The position numbers were made by a program, and so were the translations under genes. A DNA stretch of 64,000 nt from Dermatemys mawii (lineage: Eukaryota; Chordata; Testudines; Dermatemydidae): the NCBI GenBank assembly GCA_007922305.1, contig ML677364.1, positions 23,357,326 through 23,421,325 of the forward strand, read 5' to 3'. The notes below the pieces were generated by a model. The model saw only the letters and a list, made by a program, of their open reading frames with translations, searched no databases and was not told the DNA's origin. This document shows positions 20,665 to 31,656 of the stretch, piece after piece; position 1 is the first letter of the stretch; the number at the start of each line of letters is the position of its first letter.

Positions 20665-23202
20665 TGGCTATACGCAGAATTCTGTCCCCCTTTGCCTTAA
20701 TCCATGATGGAGCCCCCTAAATGCAAAACAATAAAATAATAAATAAGTGCAAAACATTACTATTCACTCACTTAGTAATATTCAGCTTGGAGCTTTTACC
20801 TCAGTGATTCATAGACTGGACTGGCTTTCATTACATTTCTGTCTGTAATTCAAAACCTTGGTTTTTATTTATAAATTCATTTATGGTTTGGGTCTTTTGT
20901 TCTTAAAAAATTAACTTTCAGTGGACATAGGTTCCTTAGGTGCTTTTGAAAATGTTAACCTGTCTTTCCTGTAATCCTCCAGCCCATCATTTGAGATCAG
21001 CTGCTCAAGCTGACAGAATTCTTGACTTGGTACATCTGGGTTCAGGGGCTGGACATTCAAATTTAAAGTTTGACTCTGAGATTCACTCAGTGTAGCAGAG
21101 CCCAACTTTATAATTCTAGTGCTGTACCCTGAAAGTCTCTGTTTATTAAGACTTTTCCTTAGGAGGTGGTTTGGGGACAAGTAGGACTGCTAATAAGAAA
21201 CTATGTTTCATTTCCTGGTCCCAGTAACATGATCTGGGGTCACTATAACTATGATGGGATGATACCCCCATTACAGGAGAGAAGCAATGAAAGGTCCAGT
21301 TATTTTCTTTCACTTTACCTGGGCAATAATTAGGCAGTTACATGTCAGCCAGAGAAGGTGGGACTAAAGAAGGATCAGGTGATAACTTAGACACCTGGGC
21401 CTTATAGTTAGGTTGAGAGAATTCAGATAGGCAGGCAGGCACACCAAAGGGTATAGGAGGCGAGAGGCCTAAGGAAGACTTAGGTTGGGCAGGATATTGC
21501 TCAATACCAGAGCCAGGGCAAGGAAATTAAACCCAAGGAAGGGGTTGAGCACAGGACCCAGAGGATAGGTTGGTCCTTTGGGACTTTGAAATACAGATGG
21601 ACATTTCACTATTCCTGACTCTAACTACTGCCAACAGCAGGACTTAATGCCAACACCATTCACTCCTCATTTGGGCAGCCTACTATCTAACCAAAGCGAG
21701 AACCTCAAACTTCACATCTGTGTAAATGCCTACTCTCTCTAGGCCAGACCTTCGGTATAAATCAATGTGTCTTGAAATCAATGCTATATCAGCCTACTGA
21801 GGATCTGCCCCTTTGACTGGACGCTGGGTGTTTGTGAACGTTTCATGTTCTCACTTTTGTTGGTGCTATTATTTATTGAACACTCCAAGTAAGCTAGGTG
21901 CTGCACAAACATGTAATGACTATTCCAACGAGTATCCGTTTAGAACAAAACACAAAAAAAGACATGGACCCAAGTATATTTGTAAAAATTATTTGTCAAG
22001 TACAAAACTTAAATAAATAAAAATATGATCAATTTGTGGAGAGTTCCCAGACACACAAGGCAAATTCTGATGCATGAATTACTCACAGCAAATAGCTCAA
22101 CCAACATAACTTGAAGATTTGGCATAGATAAGCCTTATAGTTTGGCTGAATTACAGATAAACTAAGACAGCTAGATCCTTTAGCCAACCTTTCCCTGGTA
22201 TCATTTGTTAATTTTCTCATTTCCTGTAGCATGACCATCTACTCTCTTTTCCCTGTGAATAGAATTAGGTTTTTGTTCTTCAGACCTCTGGGTAAGACTC
22301 TTAGATTGCTATTCTCCCACTCATCTGTACTATTTTTTCCTTTCCCACAAACCTCCTTTCTCTTGATTTCCACTCTCTCTTTTCTTGACCCTCAGAAGAC
22401 CTAGCTTCTGTGATGATATTATGGGATGGCAGACAAAGCTGAAAATAAGAAAAAAAGCATACTGAGAAACTAGGATATTTCCCCACAAAGTTCAATATGT
22501 GTCATCAGTGGTCCTGAGGCCAAGATCCTTGTGCAATAAACACAACTGGCATGAACTTGGATGTCTCCCAAATTCAGATGGAAATGTCAAAGAAATGATA
22601 TAGGAAATCATGTCATAAGGTGAACAATTTCCAAACACAATGACTGCCCTAGGAAAAAAAAATCTCTCTTGGGCAAAATTAAACAAATCACATTGGTAGG
22701 TCATGGGCATGATAAGTGGCTAGAGTCAGCTGGAAAAAAAGAGGTAAAGAGTTGGAAAACAAGAGCAGCTATACTCAAAAACTATGAAAGTAGTCAATAC
22801 AATTAATGGAGAGAAGACTGAAACAGCCTGAAAAAAAGGTAAGTGACAGTGATATTAGTTAATCCAGGCAAGCGACCCACACTCCATCCTGCAGCAGAAG
22901 GTGAGCAGTGGGTCTTAATTTACTAATTTTGGTAAGGTACTTTGAGAGCATCAGATGGAATGTCCTATATGAGTGCGAGATATGTACAAATATAACTTCA
23001 GCAGAGGAAATGTCAACTGACCTTATCAAATATGCAGAAAATGTTTGGCAACTCTGCCAAACTATGGGTAAATATTAAAGTAAACCTATCTTCTAGGAAT
23101 TCAGGTAATAATGAATCAGTCTTGGAGATGACATTTTAAATGTAACTAATATATATTATGAGGTCATGAATGTAGTTTTAATAACAAGGATTTAAGGGTG
23201 GG
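20661..23202. other. Unassigned
   Basis: I recognise no gene. The segment at 21200-21650 is somewhat less AT-rich, with purine-rich sequence that could be an old LTR, but I see neither TG...CA ends nor a clear promoter. Confidence 0.4.
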
Positions 23203-24165
23203 TGTGACGGGGGGATCAGTCCTGCACTGGTTAACCTCTCCCTCCTAGCAAAGGAAGTCCCGCCCCTGAGGCTCTGCTGGGCATCCTCCAACTGGACGTT
23301 AGGTATAAAAGCCTGCAGAGCTGTTCAGTCAGGGCTGGCTGCCGAGGAGGAAGGATGCTTGGCAGAGGCTCCACCCCAGGAGCTGCTACCGCCCTTACCT
23401 ACAAGAGCTGAAGAGCCAGAAACTAATACCATAGGCCTGATGCTATCAGAAGCCCATGGAGTGTCGGGTGCTCATGAGCCTGGAGATCCCAGAGCTGAAG
23501 AGCCAGAAACCTGAACTAGAGACTTGCAGTTATCAGAACCCCAGGGAGTGTCTGGAAACCCCAACTCCAGATGGACTACTGCTGCTGGAGATCTGGTAGG
23601 AAGAGACCCAGGAAAGTGAGTGGTAGCTCCAACATTATGAGGCGAACTCTGGCCATTGACCTCACTGCCCTAGGGGCATATTAGATGGACTCTGGCCACT
23701 AGGGCACGTTATCTCACTAGGGCAGGGGTCTTCAAACTTTTTCCTTGGCGGCCCCTTCTCACTGAGGAAAAAGTTGCGCGGCCCCCCGCGCAAGCAAAGC
23801 TTCTGCTTTCTGCGGTGACATTTCGGCCGTACTAAAATACCCCACCCAGGAGTTCAGTGGTCTCCCGGGTGGGATCGGCAGTGGCTCCAGGGTCTCATGC
23901 ACCCTTGGGGGTGCGATGACCACTGCATTAGGGGAGGGGAAATTAGACAGACACTGGCCATTGGGCTGCCCTAGGGGTACATTGCATGGACTTCTGCCTC
24001 TGGTCACATTACCCCACTCACGGAGAGGCAGTATACAGACTCTGGCCATTGGGCCACACTGTGCTGACTACTGTGGGGCAGATAAAAACAGGCGTAGAGA
24101 GAAGGGGTTACTACTCGTCCTCCCGCCCTGACTCAAGGGGTTGATGAGGTACAAAACCCGCCACA
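23203..24165 (+). repeat. 5' LTR of the Gypsy element, 963 bp
   Basis: It begins TGTGACGG and ends CCGCCACA, which are inverted complements at 7 of 8 positions. The TATA box GGTATAAAAG lies at about 23301. A duplicated block carries GAGCTGAAGAGCCAGAAAC (about 23405 and 23493). A run of diverged ACTCTGGCCATTG-type repeats spans about 23647-24060 and is interrupted by a hAT insertion at 23723-23925. It is followed two bases later by a TGG-starting primer-binding site. Confidence 0.8.
23723..23925. mobile_element. Non-autonomous hAT element (203 bp) inside the Gypsy LTR
   Basis: The left end CAGGGGTCTTC and the reverse complement of the right end, CAGTGGTCATC, match at 9 of 11. An 8-bp duplication flanks it directly: CACTAGGG (23715-23722) and CATTAGGG (23926-23933). 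Eight-base duplications and CAG-G-GTC ends are typical of hAT transposons. The interior (GCGGCCCC, GGCCCCCCGCGC) is GC-rich and non-coding. It inserted after the LTR did. Confidence 0.85.
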
Positions 24166-24167
24166 AA

Positions 24168-24185
24168 TGGTACAGAACGCAGGCA
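24168..24185 (+). promoter_or_regulatory. Candidate primer-binding site of the Gypsy element
   Basis: TGGTACAGAACGCAGGCA begins two bases after the LTR end. The TGG start and the position fit a tRNA primer-binding site. I have not matched it to a particular tRNA. Confidence 0.5.
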
Positions 24186-24222
24186 CTGACCAGGGCCTGA
24201 TAGAAGAACCCACACTTATTGG

Positions 24223-25285
24223 ATGGAGACCGAAAAGCTCCCGAAATGGCTGCTGGAAAACCAGCAGCAACAAGCTGCACAACAACTGCAACAGCAGTCA
24301 CAGCTGTACAACAACTGGCTACCCAACAGCAACTGTGGGCAGCCCAGCAACAAGAATCACAGTAACAGCTGATTCGGGAGTTGGCCGCCCAGCAGCAAGT
24401 AAATCAAGACTGGCTCTGCCAACAGGTAGTGACCTTGTTAAAGATGGCATCAAGTCCTTTTCACACCCAGCCAGAGAGAGGCCTGGGGATGGCCTTGGGG
24501 GACTACCAGTGTGTCATACAAAGATGAAGCCCTGGGACAACCCCAAAGCGTTCTTAGTAACTTTTGAATGGGTAGCTACTGACACTCACTGACACCCCCC
24601 GCCCCGAACACTGGGCAATTATTCTAGCCCTGTACTTAATGGGGCCGGCTCAGGCCACTTATCACAATCTTGACCCGCAAGAGGTGCTGCAATATGAGAA
24701 GTTAAAGGCCGCCATCCTAGACCAGACAGGCATCAATCTGGAGATGTACCAGCAGAGGCTCCGCCAAGAGAAATAGCTGCTGTTAGAGATGGCTAGAGCT
24801 GGAGTGCCGCACCAGCTGCCAAGTTGCCGAGGATATGGAATTGGAGCAGTTCCTTCAGATCCTGCCCATCAGGGGAAAGGAGTGGATGCAGCAACATCAG
24901 TCAAAGACCCTTGTGGAGGCTATGTCCCTTGCCAAAGACTACATGGTGGTCAAGCAGGAGAAACGAGCGGGTCTTAAGACAAGGTGTTCAGAAGGAGGAG
25001 ACTGACACCCAGACAGATCAATGTGTAAGACAGGAGGGGGAAGCCCTTGGTTACATGTCAGGCACATGGGGTACCTGATGACCCTCAGGACATGGGGCCC
25101 CTTGGGGTCATGCCTGTCTCAGGACCAGAAATCATGGGGGAGAACTGAGCCTACCACAAAGCACCCCACCCACAGAGGGGAACTAGGAGCGATGCTACCA
25201 GTGTGGAAAAATGGGACACTTCAGGAGAGAGTGTCCCAACATGGACTGTAATAATGGGCACGTCCTGGCAGAGGACCGACCAGCC
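24223..25285 (+). pseudogene. Gypsy gag relic
   Basis: The start at 24223 (METEKLPKWLLENQQQQ) precedes a Gln-rich stretch. After a shift the text continues in another frame with KMKPWDNPKAFLVTFEWVAT (about 24518-24580), and in another with GPAQATYHNLDPQEVLQYEK (24640-24700), which is the gag core of this Gypsy group. A CCHC zinc knuckle, CYQCGKMGHFRREC, lies at about 25193-25234. It would have been the structural and RNA-binding protein. Several stops and frameshifts make it a pseudogene. Confidence 0.75.
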
Positions 25286-25299
25286 CTGAAGGATGGGCC

Positions 25300-26900
25300 A
25301 ACAAAGATTGTGATCTTGGTGCGAGTGGATGGAACTCCAACCATGGCACTGGGGGACTTGGGGTGCAGCCAGACTTTCATCCACACTAGACCCATCAATT
25401 ATGAGATCCAGGTGTCTGGACAATGAAGGGATGACCGAGTGCACTAGGAGTGCACTCCTTAAAGCATAGAAGGACTGAGGGGGCTTCATGATCACCCCAC
25501 GCTCCCCGGAATCTGAACTAGGGCCTTTGGCTGGCGAGTCTGAGGAGCCAAGTCCATAGCCATGGGCCAGGGACTCAACCCTACCCACCAGGAATAGGTG
25601 CGGCAGGTAGTGGCAGCTTTCCCTTTGGTATCATCCACCCAACTAGAAAAGATCACCCCCATCCCTGGCCAAAAGGTGAGGGAGAACCACCGCCTGCTCC
25701 ACAAGAAGATGTAGGAGACCGTGTGGAAGGACTTGGAATCAATGCTACCCCTAGGGGTAGTGGAAAAATCTAAGACCGAGTGGCGGAGTTCCATAGTGCT
25801 AGTCCCCAAGCTGGATGGCTTGGTCAGATTTGGCATCGACTTCTGTAAAGCAAACGCCATCTCCTGCTTTGATGTCTACCCTATGCCATGGGTGGATGAC
25901 CTATTGGAGAAACTAGGACATGCAGAATTTATCTCCAGCCTGGACTGGACCAAGGGGTATTGGCAGATCCCTCTGACACGTGCCCTATAAGCGAAGACAG
26001 CCATTCCCATGCTGTTCAGTTTCTTCCAATTTACAGTGATGCCTTTTGGGTTACATGGGGCTGCAGCTTCATTCCAGAGGCTCATGAACCAGGTACTGAG
26101 CCCTCACAATTTGTATGCCACAGTATACATTGATGACACCATTTTCTATAGTGTCAGCTGGGAAGACCACATATGGCATCTAACCATGGCATCTACAGGC
26201 TCTAGGTGACGCAGGCCTCACGGTGAGTCCAGCCAAGTGCCATTTAGGTCAACAAGAAGTAAATTATCTAGGCTATATGGTAGTGTGGGGGGAAATTATG
26301 CCTTATAATATATAAGGTACAGGCTTTAAGGGACTACCTACTCCCCGAAACTAAAAATGGCAGTTCTTGAGGCTAGTGGGATATTATCGGCGGTTTGTCC
26401 CTAATTTTTCCACACTGGCTGCTCCCCTGACAAACCTAATGAAGAAAACACAGCCCCAGAAGATCCAATGGACAGAGGAATGTGAGGTTGCTTTCCATGT
26501 GCTTCAAGAACAACTGACCCAGGAGCCTGTGTTAGCTCAACCCTACTTTAAGAAGCTCTTCATTCTCCAGACCAGCACGTCAAGAGTAGGAGTAGGAGCT
26601 GTGTTGTCACAAGAGGTCGGGGGAGAAGAACATCCCATTTTGTACTCAGCTGGAATCTGTTCCCATGCGAGATGCACTATTCTACCATAGAATGGGAGGC
26701 CCTCGTGGTTAAATGGGCAGTCGACACATTGCAGTACTACTTACTGGGGAACCACTTTTTCTTAGTGACTGATCATGCCCCCTTTTGCTGGATCAACAAC
26801 ATGAAAGAAAAATCAGAAGCCTTATCCTCAACACCACCAACCTTCAAGAACTGGTAAGGGAAGTGCTGCTAATACCCCACTACTAGGAGCTACACCCGCT
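25300..26900 (+). pseudogene. Gypsy pol relic: protease, reverse transcriptase, RNase H
   Basis: Protease: VRVDGTPTMALGDLGCSQTFI (about 25320-25380), where the usual D-S/T-G active site reads DLG. RT: KTEWRSSIVLVPKLDG, RFGIDFCKAN and YPMPWVDDLLEKLG (25770-25920), SSLDWTKGYWQIPL (catalytic Asp), PFGLHGAAASFQRLMNQVL, then YIDD at about 26128. A stop ends the frame at 25990 before it resumes. RNase H: GYYRRFVPNFSTLAAPLTNL, TEECEVAFHVLQ (26370-26520), TSRVGVGAVLSQ, where the first Asp appears lost, then TIEWEALVVKWAV and VTDHAPFCWI (26672-26800). Integrase is missing. Confidence 0.85.
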
Positions 26901-27195
26901 GGTTCAGCAGGGTCAGATGACTAATGGCAGACCACTGACTGAACATCACCAGATATACAGATTCCTTTTTCTGTCCCATCCCTTGTCTGAGCAACTAGTT
27001 GCTAGGCCTGTTGTTTCCCAGACCTCTGAGACCAAATTCCTGCTTCCTCCCAAGCCTGGTTCCTTGTTCCTGCTACCTTGCCCTGACCTCCGCTTTGACC
27101 TGTGACATAACTTCTGCCTCTGACTCGAGCTTTGACTCTAGGCATGACTACGACCCTGACTGTACTCCTTGCTCCAACCACTAGGTCAGACAGCT
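26901..27195 (+). repeat. CT-rich, LTR-like remnant next to the Gypsy element
   Basis: After the RNase H relic the sequence changes to repeats of the CTGACCTC/CTTTGAC type (27060-27160). This resembles the 3' part of some Gypsy LTRs, but it does not match the 5' LTR at 23203-24165. It may belong to another element that replaced the true 3' end. Confidence 0.35.
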
Positions 27196-28348
27196 CATGT
27201 TACGGACCCTAATAGGCCCTTACTGTTTCGTGTTAAAGTTTTTTCCAAGTTTGTTGTCTTTAGTGACCTCCTTGTTTATTATAGGGAATTATTTAGGTTA
27301 GATACGGAAAATGGCACTTTCACACAGGTAGCTCAGAAAATAATTAATGAGAGCCAGCTCCTGGGCTATGCCCATGGCCATAGGAAGGACAATGTTTACT
27401 TTAAATCCCTTGGTATCTCCTTTACTTAGTCTGGCTCAGGGCCTGCTAAGCCCATGGCAAAACATACTTGCATATTCATCAGCTATCAGTAGTTCCCTAG
27501 TCTATAGGCTCCTATAGCAGCACAGAGCAGGCAGAATGTATTGTACTCTAGCCATACTTCCATCCACACCGGGAAGAACACTTTCAACTCATGGTGATGC
27601 TTCCAATGTGCCCCAGTGCCAATCAAGGCATTAATTACTCTGATATACAGATTTTCTGCTGGTCCTATGGTTGTCTCCACCAGCTCTCTGCCTCCTTTAC
27701 ACCAATGGACCTATGTAAAGGTAGTGGATCATAAGAGAGTCAGTGTCTCAAAGCATTTATGCCTTTGAATTGTGGTATATTATTTCTGAAAAAATATATA
27801 AGAATGTAAGAGATTCTTTAAAAGTGTGTACAGTTAGGAAGTGTTTCTCTCAGGACATTCAGCTGCCATTTACAGTTTCTCTGGTATTTCAAAAGAAACG
27901 TTTGGGGTTTTGTACAAATTACAAGATGTCACTTTAAATCTTAAAGGGTTTCTTGGTCCAGTTTGCAGAGTAAGGGGGCTCTGTAGGGAAGTATATAATC
28001 TGTGTCAAGTCTGCAATGAGCCAGGAGCCAGCCTAAAGCAAGGTGGGATGAATTGTGCCTCTCTGCATTAGGGAGTAACTTGTTTTCTCTCTTTCTTTTA
28101 TTGTTGTTTAAGGATCTGAATTTTAAGAAATAAGTGTTATGCTTCCCATACATCAAGAGTATTTTATGTTTTTATGTAGCTGCCCTATGTGAATGCTGTA
28201 TATATATGACAAAAGAAGTTATAATGTCTGCTGAGACAAAAACCACAAAACAAATAATCTTTAAAAATAATTTCCAGGACACAACATTCTAACTACTATA
28301 ATATTCTTCCATAGCAGCAGCTGCTTTACATTAAATATATATATCTGT
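27196..28348. other. Unassigned
   Basis: No gene or transposon recognised. Confidence 0.45.
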
Positions 28349-28418
28349 GGTGAAACCCCAACCCCATTGAAGTCAATAGGAATTTTGCCATTGACTTTAG
28401 TGGGGACAGAGTTTCACC
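28349..28418. repeat. 70-bp palindromic repeat
   Basis: GGTGAAAC at the left and GTTTCACC at the right enclose inverted CATTGAAGTCAAT and CATTGACTTTAGTG blocks. It is one of the short palindromic repeats found across the window. Confidence 0.6.
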
Positions 28419-29534
28419 CTTGATTCTGAATAAGCTTAGTCAGACATATTTAGAAGTCTCACCTCATCTTGACAAGCAGACATGCAAAGTTTGCAGAGAA
28501 CCTAGGAAAAGGGAGAGCAACTTCCTTCATAAATTTCCTTCCCCAGGTTTTATTAATGTAGTATCAGGCTCAACTTCAGAACCAGATGTAGAAATAGCAG
28601 GAAAGCTAAGTAAGTTTATGTCTTGGTAAAGCGAATACACTTTTATGTTTTCCAGAGATTCCCACTATTCCCATTTTCTCCTTTTTCTTGCATTTTTGTC
28701 TGCTCTTGTCTCTGAGTTTCTTCATCTGGGAGAAGAGCGAGAGATTGTCAGTTCCTGCATGTGACCCTACATTGCTTGTAGTTCCCAGTAGTTCTTCATG
28801 AACCATTCTATTCAATGAATGAGGAAAAAACTCCCTGAGGGAAGCTTCAGAAAAGTTTTCACCTGCTGGAATTAATAGAATCACCAATTAACTTTATTGT
28901 AAGTAAACAGATTATAGTCTATGTGACAGGCAATTTCTCAATCCTTTTTTTATTACCATTAAGACTATGTCCCTGTGTGCTGAGCAGATGTAAGAAAGAA
29001 AACTGCAGAATTTTTATGAGGCCTTTCTGGATTTCTAAAAAATGAATCAAGTGGCTAGTCTATGGTATGCATCAACCCAAATATTTTAATAGGGCCCTGC
29101 TTAACAGTTTCTAGGTATGACGGCAGAGAGATATTCACTGAGTCTAAATTATGATCAGGAAGTTCCTATGTCAATATAAGCAGAGTGTTGATCCAAATGG
29201 ATGGCTGACTGAGAGTGGAGGTTCAGAATGCTGTAGTGATTTCTGGCTTCTCTCCAGATTTCAGAATTGAGTCTGCCAACTTTGCAGGCCGGAGAGCTCA
29301 CTGTCACAGTTTCTCATGTGGGGAGAAATGGCCCGAAGAGGAGCTGTAACTCTTTATAAACTGCCCAGAACTGATGACAGAGGTCTCTGCTTCAAAGAGT
29401 CTGGCCAAGAACAGAGTGAATTGTTGTCTTCTCCTTAAGACAGACAGCATATTTGCAGAATGCTCTTTAAAACATCAGGTACCTGTGGAGACTCACTCCA
29501 TATCTCTAGCCAAATTAGTTATGGTTAAGAGGGA
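28419..29534. other. Unassigned
   Basis: No gene or recognisable transposon. The sequence runs up to the start of CR1 homology. Confidence 0.4.
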
Positions 29535-30690
29535 AGGTCCTCTCAGGTATCAGTAACTGGTTAAGAGACAGAAAACAAAGTGTAGGAATAAATGGTCAAT
29601 TTTCAGAATGGAAAGAGGTAAATAGTGGTGTCCCCCAGGGATTTTTACTGAGATCAGTGCTGTTCAAGTTATTTGTAAATGAGCTGGAAAAAGGGGTAAA
29701 CAAAGAGGTGGCAAAATCTGTAGATGACACAAAATTACTCAAGATAGTTAAGTCCAAAGCAGACTGCAAAGAGTTTCAAAGAGATCTCACAAAACTGGGT
29801 GATTGGGCAACAAAATGGCAGATAAAAATTCAATATTGGTAAGTGCAAAGTAATGCACATTGGAAAGTGATTCCAACCATACATACAAAATGGGGTCTAA
29901 ATTAGCTGTTAAAAATCAAGAAAGACATCTTGGAGTCACTGAGTTCTCTGAGAACATCCACTCAGTGTGCTGGGGCAGTCAAAAAAGCTAACAGATGTTA
30001 GGAACCATTAAGAAAGGGATAGATAATAAAATGGAAAACATCATAATGCCACTATATAAATCTATGAAATACCCACACCTTGAATACTGTGTGCAGTTCT
30101 GGTCACCTCGCTCAAAAAAAGATATATTAGAATTGGAAAGAAGGGCAACAAAAATGACTAAGGGCATGGAACAGCTTCCATATGATGAAAAATTAAAACG
30201 ACTGAGACTGTTCATCTTGGAAAAGAGATGACTAAGAAGGGATATGATAGAGGTCTATAAAATCATGACTGTTGTGAAGAAAGTAAATAAGGAAGTGTTA
30301 TTCACTCCTTCACATAACACAAGAACCAGAGTCACTCAAAGAAATTAATAGACAGCTAACAAAAGGAAGTACATTTTCACATAACACAGTCATCCTGTGG
30401 AACTCTTTGTCGGGGATGTTGTGAAGGCCAAAGCTATAACAGGGTTGAAAAAAGAACTAGATAAGGATAAGTCCATCAATGGCAATTAGCCAAGTTAGTA
30501 AGAGATGCAACCCCAGGCTCTGGGTATTTCTAGCCCTCTGACTGCCAGAACCTGGGAGTGGATGACAGGGGTTGGATCACTCAGTGATTGCCTGTTCTGT
30601 TCATTCCTTCTCGGGTACTTGCTATTGGCCACTGTCCGAAGACAGGATACTGGGTTAGATGGACCATTGGTTCTTACGTAATTTGACTTG
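29535..30690 (+). mobile_element. CR1 LINE fragment (3' end of RT, with 3' UTR)
   Basis: CR1 is the main non-LTR retrotransposon of sauropsids. The RT stretch is readable: VNSGVPQGFLL (29622-29655), LFKLFVNELEKGVNKEVAKSVDDTKL (29657-29740; the usual FADD reads SVDD), DLTKLGDWATKWQIK, then HLEYCVQFWSPRSKKDILELERRATKM (30075-30160) and LRLFILEKR (30200-30230). The 3' UTR follows to about 30690, ending in ACTGGGTTAGATGGACCATTGG. The copy is 5' truncated and carries stops and small deletions. Confidence 0.9.
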
Positions 30691-31248
30691 ACTGTATATC
30701 TAATTTACAGAATTTACTATTTGGAAAGAATGGATTTTTCATAAATGTGGGGTCATTAAATATATCAGCCATTTTTTTTTAAAAGTAAGCTCCCAACTTA
30801 AGACACTTTAAAGGAATGCGATTTGTAGAGACTGAATGCTCAAGTTCCTTTGAAGTACCTTGAATACCTGGACTCAGAGGCATCCAAAATACCTGTCACT
30901 TTTTAAAAATGTAGAGCACATTAGTTTGCATTTCACTTCTAATGTGAAGTGGTTTTCTGGACTTGTGAAGAAATCTAAAACTTTGGTGAGTTGAGCGACT
31001 CCAGTCTGACCATCTGTTTGCCACTCCAAACGTCATTAAATATTTTTTAAGGATCACAATTAAGAGAATCTTTTTAGGGTTCCTGACAGATAGCTAGACC
31101 TTCTTGGAACTTTTCACAGGAGTTGCTCTCAGACTCAAGAAAATTCTCTGATTTTGGAAGCAGGAAAATTCATATATCACAGTCTGATATGTTTTGTGTC
31201 GTACATAGTGACTCAGTATGGCTTCTCCCCAGCTTAGCAATCACTCAC
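30691..31248. other. Unassigned
   Basis: No gene or named repeat seen between the CR1 tail and the LTR. Confidence 0.4.
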
Positions 31249-31656
31249 TGTCATGCCCAGTCTCCCTTAAGTAGCTTTATTTCTTCAAACATAAGCACAT
31301 AACAGACAAAACACAGTTCTTCAGCTCATCCTCTGCGGTAGGGTTTCATGGCCTTCTCTTCCAGCTTCTCTGGCAATCCTGTTTCTTGTAGCTTTCTAGA
31401 CCCAGCCAGCTTCCCTTCTCAGTCAGCTCTTTTCTTACAGACAGTTCTCATTCAAGCAGCGCTGCTCTCCTGGAGCACCTGACTCCTTTGTTCCAGGTAC
31501 CAACTACCTGAGTTAGCTCCACGTCTCGGTAGTTCCCTTCCACAGGAACAGCCTGCCCCATGACCCCTCATCTTCCTGTCTTCAGATAGGCTTTTACAGC
31601 CCCGGCTGTAGCCCTGCCCCCTTTAACCAGCTCAATTGTGCCTACCTGTTCTGACA
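31249..31656 (-). mobile_element. LTR (Gypsy or retroviral type), minus orientation
   Basis: On + it runs from TGTCATGCCCAG to CCTGTTCTGACA, so TG...CA ends are present. On - there is a TATA-like CTGTAAAAGCC near the start and GAAATAAAGC near the 3' end, placed as in an LTR. No internal region is attached. The flanking five bases (CTCAC and TAGGG) do not match, so a target duplication is absent or lost. Confidence 0.55.

Larger units (their letters stand above)
23203..26900 (+). mobile_element. Ty3/Gypsy retrotransposon, 5' LTR and decayed gag-pol, 3' truncated
   Basis: The order is 5' LTR (23203-24165), primer-binding-site candidate (24168-24185), gag relic with zinc knuckle, protease, reverse transcriptase and RNase H, which is the Gypsy order up to RNase H. 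No integrase (HHCC or DDE core) follows, and no second LTR copy is found downstream. The frames are interrupted by many stops and shifts. The copy is non-functional and lacks its 3' third. Confidence 0.85.

Noticed and set aside
20464..20720. Open frames of repeated Cys-Val across the TG run
   Set aside because: They are translations of a dinucleotide repeat, including the assembly gap, and cannot be genes.
24168..24592. 141-codon frame starting at 24167 as the gag start
   Set aside because: The Gln-rich family-like start is at 24223 in another frame. Only the last part of the 24167 frame carries gag core text.
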